Part shown: in pieces, positions 12,157 to 23,610 of the stretch | Position numbering within the stretch: position 1 is the stretch's first letter | How the letters are laid out: each line of letters opens with the position of its first letter | NCBI GenBank assembly: GCA_030374765.1 | Contig: JARGXX010000002.1 | Span: forward strand, 620,001-684,000 | Length of the DNA: 64,000 nt | From: Agarophyton chilense | Taxonomy: Eukaryota > Rhodophyta > Florideophyceae > Gracilariales > Gracilariaceae | Direction: 5' to 3' | The notes under the pieces: generated by a model | The model's database searches: none | Seen by the model: the letters and a program-made list of their open reading frames with translations, nothing else | Told to the model about the DNA's origin: nothing | Translations under genes and position numbers: made by a program

Positions 12157-13829
12157 ATGGACATGTGGGACTTGCTCCCCCTACAGTGGGCGATCCCAGG
12201 TGGATCTGGGCATGTGCAAAAACAAGCTAGTATGAATAATCGAATAAGGCAGCGTTACACAAAGTGGCGCATGCTGGACACGGTTTCTCGAAGACTTGTA
12301 GCAGGGCTGAATGGCCTAAATGTCGGGCATGTCTTCTCTCCAGAGCCTCAAGGTGAGGAGAGAAACGCGGTTCAACGGTTAGCGACCACCTTCTTGCGAG
12401 ACATCGGGGAGGAAGCATGCCGCCGAAATTATTTCGCTGCGGCGGCTGCCGTCGTTAAGGATGAAGGCATATTTTATTATGGTGAAAAGCACTCCAGGGG
12501 GCTTATCAACCCTGATCTGGTTTCATTGCCGGTCGAAGGATTGGCGGCGTCTGCGGACGTCTTGACATTACTGCCAGAAGAAATTCGGGTCGCTTATGAG
12601 TCGCGAGACTCACAAGTGAGACCGAAATGGGAAAGGGAGGCCCTCCGGAAGCCCTTCTGTGGGGTTGAAGGAAAAGTATACAAAAGGCTTATTGAAAAGC
12701 TGGAGGGAGTGGGAACAATATCGTTACAAAGGGAACAAGCAGAAGTAACGAAGGGAGTTTTTGCGGTCCCAAAGAAGGAAAAGGGCAGTCAACGCCTAAT
12801 TATCGATGCGAGAAATGCTAATAACGCATTTTTCGCAGCCCCAGATACACAGTTGCCCAACCCAGCAGACCTTGCTAGGCTTTATCTGCCTTCGAGCACT
12901 AAGGTCTATGTAGGGAAAACTGATATGGACAACCAGTATCACAGAATGAAGATGCCTGAGTGGTCACGGACGTTATTTGGTCTTTCCAGTATCAGCTCTG
13001 GAGACTCGCAGTTGTTTGTTCCCTGTTGTCTGTTCGATGCTGATGGGATGGTCTCATTCCGTCTACATAGCTCAGAACGTGCACAGGTTTCTGCTTGAGA
13101 GAGCCGGGTTGAGACAAGAGGATTGGGTACCGGATGTGATCGAGGTCTCGGCTTTTCGTTATGGGGCGTACGTCGATGAGTATTTTTCTTTGGGTACCGG
13201 TTCGGAGAAAAACTCTACGGCACAGGAAGGGGACAGGTTGTTCACGAGGTATCGATGGATATCTCCGTCTGGGGGATCTTTTGGGACTAGGAATTGACGA
13301 GATGGTGATGCTGGATCTATCAAGGAAAAGGCCGCACTATGGAAGCATGAACATTTCTATTTCAAAGCGCGGCCGAAACGAGACAGTAACAATACGCCCA
13401 TATTTTATGGCAGTATAGCTGTCTCGATTGATAGAAAAGAAAAGGGTATTAAGGGAACATAAGCTTTATAAAATGCCTCCAGCTCGATTTAGGGAGCATC
13501 TTCGGCGTGCCGCTGCGCGACTTCCAATAACACAAAGTGTTAACCCTCACATGCGGCGTTTTGGCGATGCCACAACCGATAAACTTTATGGTCGCCTCAC
13601 CGACCATGAAACAAAGAACAGAGGTCGTTGGGCGTCAGATAAGAATTTTAAACTCTACATACAGCCCCACAAGTTGTACGGGTCCATGAAAACTTTGACA
13701 GACGCCCAGCGACTTCAGTTCGAGGTGGCTATTGCCAGAGCAGCAACGTTATTAAACGTTACGCCACCCGCTTGGGTTGGGGGTCGGGAGAACGTGCAAG
13801 AACTAGAGGAAGGTAGGAGCATAAATTAA
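12157..13829 (+). pseudogene. DIRS-like RT and tyrosine recombinase remnant
   Basis: The first part starts at an ATG (12157). From about 12760 it carries an RT: GVFAVPKKEKGSQRLIIDARNAN, a TDMDNQYHRMKMPE block, FGLSS, and then a GWSHSVYIAQNVHRF-like segment and a YVDEYF-like segment before about 13200. These wordings are those of DIRS-type and related protist RTs, not of LTR elements. The last part, about 13490-13700, ends with HMRRFGDATTDKL and KNRGRWASDKNFKLYIQPHK, which match the Arg-His...GRW...Tyr region of DIRS tyrosine recombinases. No RNase H or methylase domain can be seen. The relic has several breaks. It would have copied the element RNA and inserted a circular DNA form by recombination. 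Confidence 0.7.
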
Positions 13830-14310
13830 GGGAGGCTCCAGGACTTAGTGATTTCTCGGTGGGTCAATTTCAGTTTTGGACGGAAAATTGACCAGAATCA
13901 AAAAAGCTCTGTATAAAATCAATAATTTCTGAAAAACTCTGATTTTCGGACCTCATCGAGACTTCTTGGATCCTGGGGTAGTATGGCGTGGAGATGGGTT
14001 TGACGGAGGATGGGTTAAACCGGCTAAGGCTAGCTAGACTTAGGCGCTCGCATGGGCTTCGGGTGGAATTACAGTTAATGAATGCTTTACAATAAATTCT
14101 TAGAAATGTTGTTGTTTCAAATAGTATTCCTTTTGTTTAAGCGCGAGCGGTGAGCGAGTGTAGTTCTATTAGCATACGAACGTAGAGAGCTGGCTAGATT
14201 GTTGCAAGTAGGAAATGAAGTAAAGAAGTCGAAGAAGTCGAAGAAGTCGAGAAGTCGAAGAAGTCAAGAAGCACGGAAGATAGTATGACAAGAAGATTTT
14301 TACAACTACT
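13830..14310. other. gene-free stretch after the DIRS-like remnant
   Basis: I see no reading frame, LTR or terminal repeat that matches 10829-11537 here. It is AT-richer than its neighbours, and its only clear structure is the 9-bp minisatellite near 14223-14266. The right terminus of the DIRS-like element should lie here if it survives. Confidence 0.5.
14223..14266 (+). repeat. 9-bp minisatellite (AAGAAGTCG)n
   Basis: About five units of aagaagtcg, one of them shortened by a base. It has no coding context. It lies just outside the 3' end of the unrecognised gene copy 2. Confidence 0.85.
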
Positions 14311-14314
14311 CAAG

Positions 14315-16060
14315 TCACCCATCCACTAGATGCAGGTGAGTCAATCTCCCTTTGGGACAACTACGCCCCAGTCGAAGGACCAGCCCCCCACTTTGGAATG
14401 CACCAGCATTTGGTTGATAGCTCTGCGCCGCAATGGATAGGAGATCTCCCATATCAACTATGTTGAGAGGAACTTCCACACCAATCGATTGGAGATGAAG
14501 GCGCATCGCCGCAACTTGCGGATCAACCGGACTCGGTATGGGCGTCGTAAACCTCCAACCCGCCAGAGCATCTGCATCGCCACTCGGACCGGCTACTTTC
14601 ATAAGAACGGTCCCTGCAGAGGCGACAAGATCCTCGTTGTCCACGTTTGGATCATCGGTGTCGATGGTAAGTGGAGCGGTGTTAGAGTATACAAATCCAG
14701 TTGGATGTCCTGCTGGGATGCCCCGAGTCAGTTGGCGCAACGCCCCAGCATGGGCAGCGGTTGTAACCACACCCTCCCATGGGTCGTAGTACAGAAAGTT
14801 GCCAGCTCCTGGATGCCAGCTCCTGGATGCCGGCGTCCTGGAGACCGATCATACGGAGATGCTTGTCAACGAGCGCGGTTCGAAGAAGGGAGAGTATCCC
14901 AATCGACACTGTCGATGAAACTCAGAAAGTATTGAGTTACACGACAATTCTCCTCGTCAGAGCCCAACGCTGGGTAGAGATTAAGGGCTCGAATTGTTGA
15001 CGAAAGAGCCTTCGGAAGATACCATAATAGGTTCTGATCATAGGCCTCCCAAAGGATGAATGCCGCAACGCGGGTTGCTCATTCGGCCAGGACCAAGTTC
15101 CAGTATCCCGAGTGCTCATCGGTTAACAATCATGAACCTGTGTAGGTAAGACACGAAGGAAGTTCGGCATAACACTCACAAGGTACTTCGACCTGATTCC
15201 ACCATCTGGGAAAGGGTACGTACTTCCCTCCAAGAAAACGCGGATTGAGGCGTTCAACCTCAACGTTCGGATACGGTACAAAACACCCGAATCGAGAACG
15301 AGCTTTTCGCGCGAAGCAGATCATTTGGCAGAAAGATCTCTTAGATTCTCTCGATACATATCGAAATTTCGCCCGGAGAATGGGATTGGTCCAACATGTC
15401 ATGTGTGGAGAAAGATTGTGAACGCCAAGACCATGGTACTCCGTTTCCGGATATGCAGCTAAGATATCCCGAGAGGATATTTCACCGCGAGTTCGATAGA
15501 AAGGCACATCGAAGTTGTACTCCAACGGTACAGGAGAGTCATCGAAAGTACGGTTGAATCGCTGATAGTCCAGACACACCATAGCGGACCTCGCACCATC
15601 GAGACTTTCATCTCTCCTGCGAAGGAGCGTACTAGGGTCAACCGCGATGCCGGTCTTCCAATCAAAGAAACGGACAATTTGAACCGGAATTTCACCCGAA
15701 AGATACTCATCCTAAACATAGGAGTCAATCAACTGAATGTTGAGAACCATATTGGGATGGAACCAGGGGGCTGTGGAATAGAGGGAATTCCCGTGTAAAG
15801 GATCTTGCGCCACCAGCGATTCGCGCGATATTCAACCGGATTTATTCGCAGAGACGAGCATCGCTTGAGGCGAATTCCACATAAAAAAGTCGAAGAGGTT
15901 GTTTACGGAAGGTTGCGAAATCCCCTGAGGAAGCGGAGCTGATAGGAAACCACTGTGGTATTGTGATCTCGCGAAGCTCAGCGCACCGGTAGGAACTTGA
16001 GCGTTTTGTCCGAAAAGGGATTCATTCCGTTTGGAAATGGTTGATCAGGCTGCGATGTAG
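14315..16060 (-). pseudogene. unrecognised protein family, copy 2 (longer relic)
   Basis: This is the longer of two diverged copies; copy 1 is at 5952-7430. Reading in the minus direction: an N-terminal part absent from copy 1 (about 15840-16040, with GFLSAPLPQGIS and FFMWNSPQAML); APWF near 15765; an LLRRRDESLDG block near 15610; a Trp/Arg-rich block about 15130-15440 with RAKFRYVSRES, GCFVPYPN and YVPFPRWWNQVEV; AAFILWEAYDQ near 15050; a VDW motif near 14907; TRGIPAGHPTGFV near 14692-14730; and a C-terminal part about 14320-14540 rich in Ala, Leu and Gly. Block order and spacing agree with copy 1, so the protein was probably more than 500 residues long. Several interruptions mark it as a relic. 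It has no RT, integrase, polymerase or transmembrane motif. The function is unknown. Confidence 0.6.
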
Positions 16061-16205
16061 CAGACAGGAGATGTTCGAATTACTCGGACTGAGTGAGTCA
16101 GACGAGAGTTTTTTTACGAGAAACCGAAAAATCGGTGACACCTATGATGAAAGGACTGCTCCTTCCGTTGTTCGGACGTTGCTTCGGGTTGCAATGTTTC
16201 CCCCG

Positions 16206-16557
16206 TGTTGAGTACTTAGATCGACAGCCACTCCGACCTCCTGGGAAGCTTGGAAATAGTGGAAAACCAAAAGTGGACTTAAGCATGGGCACTTTTGGAC
16301 ACCCTCCGTGTAAAAACCCATATGCGCCTCATCTCAATCTCAACGTGAAACGGCCATCTGATTGGCTATTGCAAATGCCCTCATGCAACGTGGTATTGAC
16401 AAGTGTTCTGGTTCTAATGGGGCGTGTTGGGGCTTCGGCCCAAGTGGAGCGATTTGATTGGACGAGAGCGCTGAATGAGCACGGGCTATGCAGTTGGAGA
16501 GAATGTGCGAATGGGGGCTGGATATTGGGTTTGGCCGTAACAGCCGAATCTGGGCTG
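16206..16557 (+). repeat. family B U3 segment, tandem copy 1
   Basis: Begins TGTTGAG like a B LTR, with a diverged first 45 bp, then follows the B LTR up to its position about 350 and stops. The next copy begins at the following base. Confidence 0.8.
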
Positions 16558-16905
16558 TGTTGAGGTTTGGTCGACTCTGCCCCCAAGCCCTTTGGAGTGT
16601 TGGAAATAGTGGAAAACAAAAAGTGGATTTAGGCATGGGCACTTTTGGGCACCCTCCGTGTAAAAACCCATATGCGCCTCATCTCAATCTCAACGTGAAA
16701 CGGCCATCTGATTGGCTACTGCAAATGCCCTCATGCAACGTGGTATTGACAAGTGTTCTGGTTCTAATGGGGCGTGTTGGGGCTTCGGCCCAAGTGGAGC
16801 GATTTAATTGGACGAGAGCGCTGAATGAGCACGGGCTATGCAGTTGGAGAGAATGTGCGAATGGGGGCTGGATATTGGGATTGGCCGTAACAGCCAAATC
16901 TGGGC
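16558..16905 (+). repeat. family B U3 segment, tandem copy 2
   Basis: Begins with the exact B LTR start TGTTGAGGTTTGG and stops at the same U3 point as copy 1 (after gaatctgggct). Confidence 0.85.
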
Positions 16906-17580
16906 TTTGAAGAAGTTCGGTTGACTCTGCCCCCAAGCCCTTTGAAGTGTTGGAAATAGTGGAAAACAAAAAGTGGATTTAAGCATGGGCACTTTTGGGC
17001 ACCCTCCGCGGAAAAACGCATATGTGCCTCATCTCAATCTCAACGTGAAACGGCCATCTGATTGGCTACTGCAAATGCCCTCATGCAACGTGGTATGGAC
17101 AAGTGGTCGGGTTCTAATGGGGCGTGTTGGGGCTTCGGCCCAAGTGGAGCGATTTGATTGGACGAGAGCCCTGAATTAGCACGGGCTATGCAGTTGGAGA
17201 GAATGTGTGAATATGGGCTGGATACGGGGTTTGGGCGTAACAGCGGAATCTGGGCTGCGCGGGGTGGTTGGCACTGGCGCACCACTTTGGATGATTTTTT
17301 GAGTTTTTATTTGGTATGCTTCATGTTTGAAATTGTTTTGGCGCACAACTTTTCGTTGCACATTGGCAAGGTGTGAGACGTGGGTGACCCGCCGACGGTC
17401 AGCACCGGCGGCGGAACTGCGTGCGAGGTAGGTATAGTTTTCAATGACGGTCGCCAACGATCGAAGTAAATTGTCAAGGCTGACTACCTTCCTTTGTTTC
17501 TCTTCTTTTAATTTTCTCTTCTTCTCGTCTTTTCCCCCTCTTCTTCCTTTTCCTTTACCTAACCTGCGCTCACGTTGTGA
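16906..17580 (+). repeat. family B LTR, complete (third U3 copy plus R-U5), 5' LTR of B2
   Basis: A full-length B LTR of about 675 bp whose first bases are diverged (tttgaagaagttcgg). It ends CACGTTGTGA directly before the primer binding site. Confidence 0.88.
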
Positions 17581-17594
17581 GGTTACGGGCCCAG
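17581..17594 (+). other. primer binding site of B2 (initiator-Met tRNA anticodon region, probable)
   Basis: ggttacgggcccag directly follows the LTR. It differs by one base from the complement of the anticodon arm of eukaryotic initiator Met tRNA (CTGGGCCCATAACC), the pattern expected for half-tRNA priming as in Drosophila copia. The family A site is an exact match. Confidence 0.65.
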
Positions 17595-18499
17595 AGCGTC
17601 GACTCTTCGCAGACGTCACGCTCTACTAACATTTATTTGGATTCAAGAAGATTCCCTACCGCGACAGGTGCGCGATCTACGACTAACGCTCATCTGGATT
17701 CAAGAAGTTATTTTGTTTTGCGACAGGCGTGTACCCTGTGGACTTCCTCCTTGGTGGCGAAAACATATCGCGTTTGTTAGTACCCCCTTGGCACGAGACC
17801 GGGAAGTCTGCCAAATCCTGCTCTCCGTCCGTAGAGTACGGAGGTCGATGAATTGGGCTTGGAAGTGTAGGAGCAACCGTACTACACCGTACGACAGCGC
17901 TACTTTCCCGCAAGAGGCTAGCTTGGGTCAACTGGGGGAAGTGTATCTTGACGACACCCCTCCCTCCTTGGGACGCCTCGTAGTGACTAAAAGCGCCGGA
18001 CTCTGAAGTGCGCAGAGTTCGGTAGGTAATCAAAGCGTACCTCACCTGGAGAGAGTAACCAGGGTCCAGGGGAGCATTCTTAAGGGTAGCGGAGGTAGTT
18101 TCTCCCGCCAGTACGCCCGCCTACCTCGAGCAAGTCTCGGTAGGTTCAATCAAGAAGTTTCAACCCGAAGTCGAGAAGTTTGTCTGTTCCGAGTACGCCT
18201 TCTGCCACTGCCCGTGAGTAAACTCCAAGCGTGGGAGCACCCGAGCTCCGCTTGTGATAGCGTACGAGACGCGTCTCGGTGAGCGTTGCAGGCTACGTCA
18301 AAAGACTCCGCTGTCGTCCTCGCTGTCGAACGTTTGAGTTGCGATACTCCGTTCGGGCAAGCTCAGCCACGAATTCATCACTGCTCGTGGCCCTTTTTCT
18401 TAAACGTCCCAAGGCGTTGAGTTCCTCACTCTGCTTCCCTCTACTAATTAATTTCGTTTGATTTCCGTTCTATCTGCTTCGTGCATAACAGACTGAAAC
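17595..18499 (+). other. untranslated leader of B2
   Basis: About 900 bp between primer binding site and gag. There is no long frame. It has one imperfect short duplication around ggattcaagaag (near 17638 and 17695). A leader of similar length precedes gag in family A. Confidence 0.6.
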
Positions 18500-21400
18500 A
18501 TGTCGGACACGGGAGATGGAATCCGAAAGTCTACTGGGATGAAAATCCATCGTTTTCATGGAAGGAGTGGTGATGATTATGCCCTATGGTGCCATCGCCT
18601 TCGTGCTGCATGCCGTGTTAAAGGTGTTTGGAAAGTTGTGGAATCCGATTCTGGATATTCAGCAACTACTGAAGCAACATCGGACACTGGTGTTGACACC
18701 GCTCGCCTCATGGCCAAGCGCGAAAAGGCTTGTGGAATCATCATTTGTGCTCTTGGCGATGCTCCACTACGTGTGGTTATGGATGTCGATGACAACCCGC
18801 AGCGTATGCAAGCTTTGTTAGATGCACGGTATGCGTCTATTCGTACCGTTTCTAGGATCGGCGTTCAAACACAGCTGTTCCGCATGGCGTACAATGGTCA
18901 GAATATGGCTAGTTATGTGGACCAGTACACAGCTCTTTTCTCTCAATTGGAGCGTATGGGAAAAGATGCAGCTATACCGGAATCTCACAAGGCCCCGATG
19001 TTGCTCGCTTCCATAGATGCCAACTGCGCTTTGGAGACCACGGCTGCGGCTCTTCGAACCAAGGACATCTATGAGCTTACATGGGATTATGTTGCTACTA
19101 CGCTCATCGATGAGTATAATGCAAAGCAAGTGACAACGAAGCAACCAGGGCGAAGCTCTCGTCGGAAGAAGAGGGGCAAGAACAAAGGCGGTCGACATTT
19201 TGACACCACCGAACGCGCCAAGTCTGTCTCAGGAATCCGTGGCGATGAGTCGGATGACCAATCTGACCTTGATTCTACCGCTCGGGCACTTGTCCTGGCC
19301 CTGAAGTCAATATCTTCGGATCGTTCCGGCAGTAGCAATGGTCACCATTGCACCTTCTGCGACCGTGATGGACACACTCAGGATCGCTGTTTCATGAATC
19401 CGGACAATCCTGACAACCAGCTACCGCAAAGCATCATAGAAAAACTTTCGTCTCATTCGAAGAAAGTGGGGGCAGGGGGTGGATCTGTCAAGTCATCTGC
19501 CAAGTCCGGAAGGGTGGAAATCGCTGGTGCAGCAGTCTACAAAACCACCAAAGTTCCCCCAAAGGATTTGAGCACTTATGCTGATAGTGGTGCGACTGTG
19601 CATTGCTTCCATTCGGAGATGGGTTTGAATTGGGTTGTGGGTACCGTGATGGGGAGTCTGGCATGTACATGCATCCGCAACCTATGCTACATAACTCCTC
19701 GGCGGTGGCATTAGTGGCTCCACACACGGACACTGAGCTTTGGCACCGACGGCTTGCGCATATGAACGTGAGAGACCTACAGTTGGTGCAAAAGTATGTC
19801 GATGGTGTCCCACAGCTGTCTGTAATGGAGGAGGTATGCAGGGCCTTTCGTCTTGGTAAGGCTCATAAGCTACCATTTCCGGGTCACTTCCAACATGCCG
19901 CCGCTGTTGGTCACATAGCGCATTCGGAAATTCTTGGACCTTTGGTGACCTCCTTCCCAGACAGGTTCCGGTACGCAAGTACGTTCTTGGATGACCATTC
20001 ACGCTTTGTGTTTCTCGGTTTGATGATGCACCGCAGTGCGCTGATCGATGTGTTTATCGGTGTGGCAGCCAAGTTGAAACGACTTGGAGAAGCAGAAATT
20101 CGTGGTGTCCACTCCGATAAAGCAGCGGAATATGTTGAACGGCAGCACAAACTGGGCGGAGAGCATGAGCAAGCTTCTTTCTTAGCTCCATATACTCCAG
20201 AACACAACGCCATTGCCGAGCGCATCAACCGAACCATGGTGGAAGCTGCTCGGTCGCTTCTCATCCAGGCCAACTTACCGGATTGTTTGTGGCCATTTGC
20301 GTTGAAGCATGCCATATACGTACGCAACCGTGTGCAACATTCCACAGTTGATGATACTCCTTACTTTTTGGTTACTGGAAATCACAACGTGAGCGCAGGT
20401 TATGTAAAGGAAAAGGAAGAAGAGGGGGAAAAGACGAGAAGAAGAGAAAAATAAAAGAAGAGAAACAAAGGAAGGTAGTCAGCCTTGACAGTTTACTTCG
20501 ATCGTTGGCGACCGTCATTGAAAACTATATCTACCGCGCACGCACTTCCGCCGCCGGTGCTCACCGTCGGCGGGTCACCCACGTCTCACACCTTGCCACT
20601 GTGCGACGAGGAGTTGCGCGCCAAAACAATTTCAAACATGAAGCATATCAAATAAAAACTCAAAAAATCATCCAAAGTGGTGCGCCAGTGCCAACCACCC
20701 CGCGCAGCCCAGATTCGGCTGTTACGGCCAAACCCCGTATCCAGCCCACATTCGCCCATTCTTTCCAACTGCATAGCCCGTGCTCATTCAGCGCTCTCGT
20801 CCAATCAAATCGCTCCACTTGGGCCGAAGCCCCAACACGCCCCATTAGAACCAGACCACTTGTCCATACCACGTTGCATGAGGGCATTTGCAGTAGCCAA
20901 TCAGATGGCCGTTTCACGTTGAGATTGAGATGAGGCGCATATGCGTTTTTCCGCGGAGGGTGCCCAAAAGTGCCCATGCTTAAATCCACTTTTTGTTTTC
21001 CACTATTTCCAACACTCCAAAGGGCTTGGGGGCACAGTCGACCAAACCTCAACAGGGAACAGGCCGTCACTGAAGCACGTGCGTGTGTTTGGATGTACCG
21101 CATTTGTGCTCAGGATTCCTCGTGGACCCAAGGTCGAGTCGCGTGCACTTGAGGGAGTGTACTTGGAGACTCTTGAGCATGGTGTCTACACGGTACTAGT
21201 CACTGGTGATGATGATACCCCGCGCATTGTGGAGTCCCGGCATGTGACTTTTGATGAGTTTAGGTTCCCCGGCATACCAGCTCTATCCAACTATATGGAT
21301 GACGAAAGTGCCTTGGATGATGATTATGTGTCACTGGTGGGCACTGAGGGGAATACTGGTGATGTCTCGGAAGGTTTCTCTGTCGACATAGTGGACTTCG

Positions 21401-23118
21401 AAGACCAGACAAACGAGCAACAGGACCCCATACCTCTGTTGGTGGAGTCCGACTCCGACTCTGATGGTGAAGAAGACGATGTGAACGGCGCCGATAGTGA
21501 TGATGAAGGGTCCTCACACGATCCTGACACATTCTCCACGCCCGATCAGGAACCTCGGTACCCGCGTCGCACTCGTCGTCAACCGCCCAAGTGGTTCATG
21601 GCTGGATCTGCGTAGTGTACTACGAACATCAACATCACCACCAGCGATGAACCAACACTGAAGGAGGCCATGTCCGCCACACCGGAGGAGCGTGATATGT
21701 GGCAAGGGGCCATTGACGCCGAGTTTTAATCATTGGAGTCCAAGGATACCTGGACACCAGACGACTTCCCTGCCTCGCAACCACTGCCCACGCATGTCAT
21801 TCTAAAGGTGAAGCGCAATGCCGATGCATCAGTTGAACGTTTCAAGGCTCGTGTGGTGGCCGGCGGAAACCAACGAACATATGGTGAGGACCACTTGGAA
21901 ACATATGCCCCAGTGGTGTCGTTCACCCTGGTTCGCATTTTTCTGTACCTCTGGTTGTGCTTGCGCATGTTTCTGGCTCAAGTAGACGAGAAGACGGCGT
22001 TCCTCAATGGGGAGCTCGAGGAAGATGTGTGGGTCATGTCCCCTCGCGGCATACCTGGGAACAATTCCCGCTGCCTCAAACTGCTCAAGGCCATCTATGT
22101 GCTCAAGCAGGCACACTTGGCATGGCACAAGAAACTATGCCCAGACCTGAAAAGCATGGGTTTCGAAGAATAACACAGTGCCCCATGTGTGTTTCGCCGA
22201 CGCAATGACCGCAATGAGAATGCCTTCGTGTTGGTGTTTGTTGATGACCTCCTGATTTTGACCACCTGTGCCATCGAACAGAGTGCAATTGTGGAGGAGC
22301 TCAAGTATTTCTACGAACTTCGCATGGCTGATGACGTGAGTCTGTTCCTCGGTGTTGAGTTGAAATGGACTTTGGATGCCGATGGTCGCCCTCTCCAGCT
22401 GACGATAGGCAAGTCTGTGTACACAGAAAGCGTGTTGCGACGATCTGGGTTTGTACGATCGAGGCCGGCGTGCACACCAATGGTGGAATCATTCTTTTCC
22501 GGGTCAACGGCTGAGGAAGATAAGTCCATCCAGGACCCGCAGTTGTACCAGCAAGTCATTGGATCGCTGTTGTACTTGGGGCTTCGCACTCGCCTGGACA
22601 TACTTGCGCCAGTGCTTATCTTGGCTCGCTTCCAGAAATCACCAACGGCCTCTTGGCACAGGGCTGCAAAGCGCGTGCTGCGCTACCTACGAAGCACTTC
22701 TGGGCACACTCTGCACTACCACGCTGGCTCTTGCGACTTGGACGTGTATTTTGACTCCAACTCCGCTGCAGACAAGGTGGATCGCAAGTCCATGTCGGGA
22801 TTCGTGGTGAAGCTTGGATCGGCAACATGTGTTTGAGGTTCATGGAAACAGGCATCCGTTGCGTTGTCTACTGGTGAGTCCGAGTACTACGCGTTGACCT
22901 TAGCCGCACAGGAGCTCATTTGGTTAGTGCGTGTGTTTGGTGAGATTGGATTGGAAGTGGATGCAGCAGTGCCTGTGCGTTCGGACAACCAGTGTGCAAT
23001 TGATTGGGAAACTGGTGAGCGCTGTCCATCGGGTCGCGCAAAGCACATCGAAGTGAAGCTGCACTTCATCCGAGAACTGGTTAAAAAATCTTTCTTAAAC
23101 GTCATTTACGTTCCCAGA
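18500..23118 (+). pseudogene. family B Copia gag-pol remnant (B2)
   Basis: Gag starts at an ATG in good context (aacATGtcg). Parts in order: gag domain of the Copia type (RFHGRSGDDYALWCHRLR onward), about 18540-19130; a basic Lys/Arg patch; a zinc knuckle CTFCDRDGHTQDRC near 19350; protease with ADSGATVH near 19580; integrase zinc-binding part (LWHRRLAHMN) near 19740 and core (VHSDKAAEY, then NAIAERINRT near 20210); the nested solo LTR; an acidic linker and YPRRTRRQP motif near 21560; RT (FKARVVAGGN, YAPVVSF, VFVDDLLIL) and RNase H (KSMSGF, STGESEYYAL, RSDNQCAIDW) to the truncation. It has about five breaks besides the nested LTR. The part right of the solo LTR is repeated at 31275-33338 and 46558-48621 with the same set of breaks. 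Confidence 0.85.
20382..21054 (-). repeat. solo family B LTR inserted in B2
   Basis: A 673-bp B LTR in reverse orientation inside B2 pol. The flanks ggaaa (20377-20381) and gggaa (21055-21059) form a near-perfect 5-bp target duplication, so it is a genuine insertion that later lost its interior by LTR-LTR recombination. Its left 390 bp differ at about eight sites from the other reverse B LTRs. Confidence 0.9.
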
Positions 23119-23610
23119 TGTTGGCTGTTGACCCTGTGCTGTCACTAAAAACCAAAAGTGCAGGGGAGCATGGGCTGTTTTGGAGGGTGCCTCTGGAAAA
23201 GCGCATATGCGTGTCAGTCGGATCTCAACGTGAACTTGGGCTGTGATTGGCTACTGCAAATGTGCACATTCAATGTGGTGTGTACAAGTGGTATGGCACT
23301 ATTGGGTTTGTCTGTGTGACACGTGTGTACGTGGTCTACTTGTACTACTGTGCATGCTGTTGAACATGTCCAGCTGGTGTACTATGAACACATCTCACAA
23401 GGTGTAACGAATGTACTTGGAGAAGAGACGTGACATGTGTATTACAGGAGACTTGGTGTACTGTGCTGGAACGTGAATGTGTATGGAGGCGGATTGCAAG
23501 TAGTGTGTGCTGGCATATTGAATTTGTGCACACGTCAGTGTAATTATGGGCTGTGCACTGTTGTATTGCCTTGTTGTGCGTTGCAATGAACATTGACTAG
23601 GGTTTATATC
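23119..23610 (+). repeat. family A LTR fragment (first 492 bp)
   Basis: Starts TGTTGGCTG inside B2 pol and runs to about LTR position 492, where the reverse LTR of A1 begins. With the A1 LTR it forms an inverted pair. It carries the 3'-type variant gagacgtgacat. Confidence 0.9.

Larger units (their letters stand above)
11875..13829 (+). mobile_element. DIRS-like tyrosine-recombinase retroelement, remnant
   Basis: A retroelement with a reverse transcriptase of the DIRS-like type followed by the C-terminal part of a tyrosine recombinase, all on the plus strand. DIRS and Ngaro elements insert with a tyrosine recombinase rather than an integrase, and end in inverted or split direct repeats rather than LTRs. 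The two 263-bp repeats at 10829-11537 may be part of its left terminus. The element is much shorter than usual and broken in several places; it should be read as a fossil. Exact ends are not known. Confidence 0.7.
16206..23118 (+). mobile_element. Ty1/Copia family B element B2, 3'-truncated, with nested solo LTR
   Basis: B2 has an enlarged 5' LTR (16206-17580), a primer binding site, a 919-bp leader, gag, protease, integrase, RT and RNase H, and is cut near the end of pol by a family A LTR fragment at 23119. A solo B LTR (20382-21054, opposite strand) is inserted in its integrase-RT region. Several further breaks show it is a fossil. Its 3' LTR is not present. From 20382 rightward its sequence is part of unit 1 of the tandem array. 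Confidence 0.85.

Noticed and set aside
14223-14266. Possible CRISPR-like or regulatory repeat
   Set aside because: The 9-bp units are directly adjacent with no spacers; it is a plain minisatellite.
20505-20933. 142-codon frame in the B LTR, kept in all reverse B LTRs, and its overlapping frames on the other strand
   Set aside because: Frames are open on both strands of the same LTR DNA and follow LTR copy number. They have no domain and no element context for a protein.
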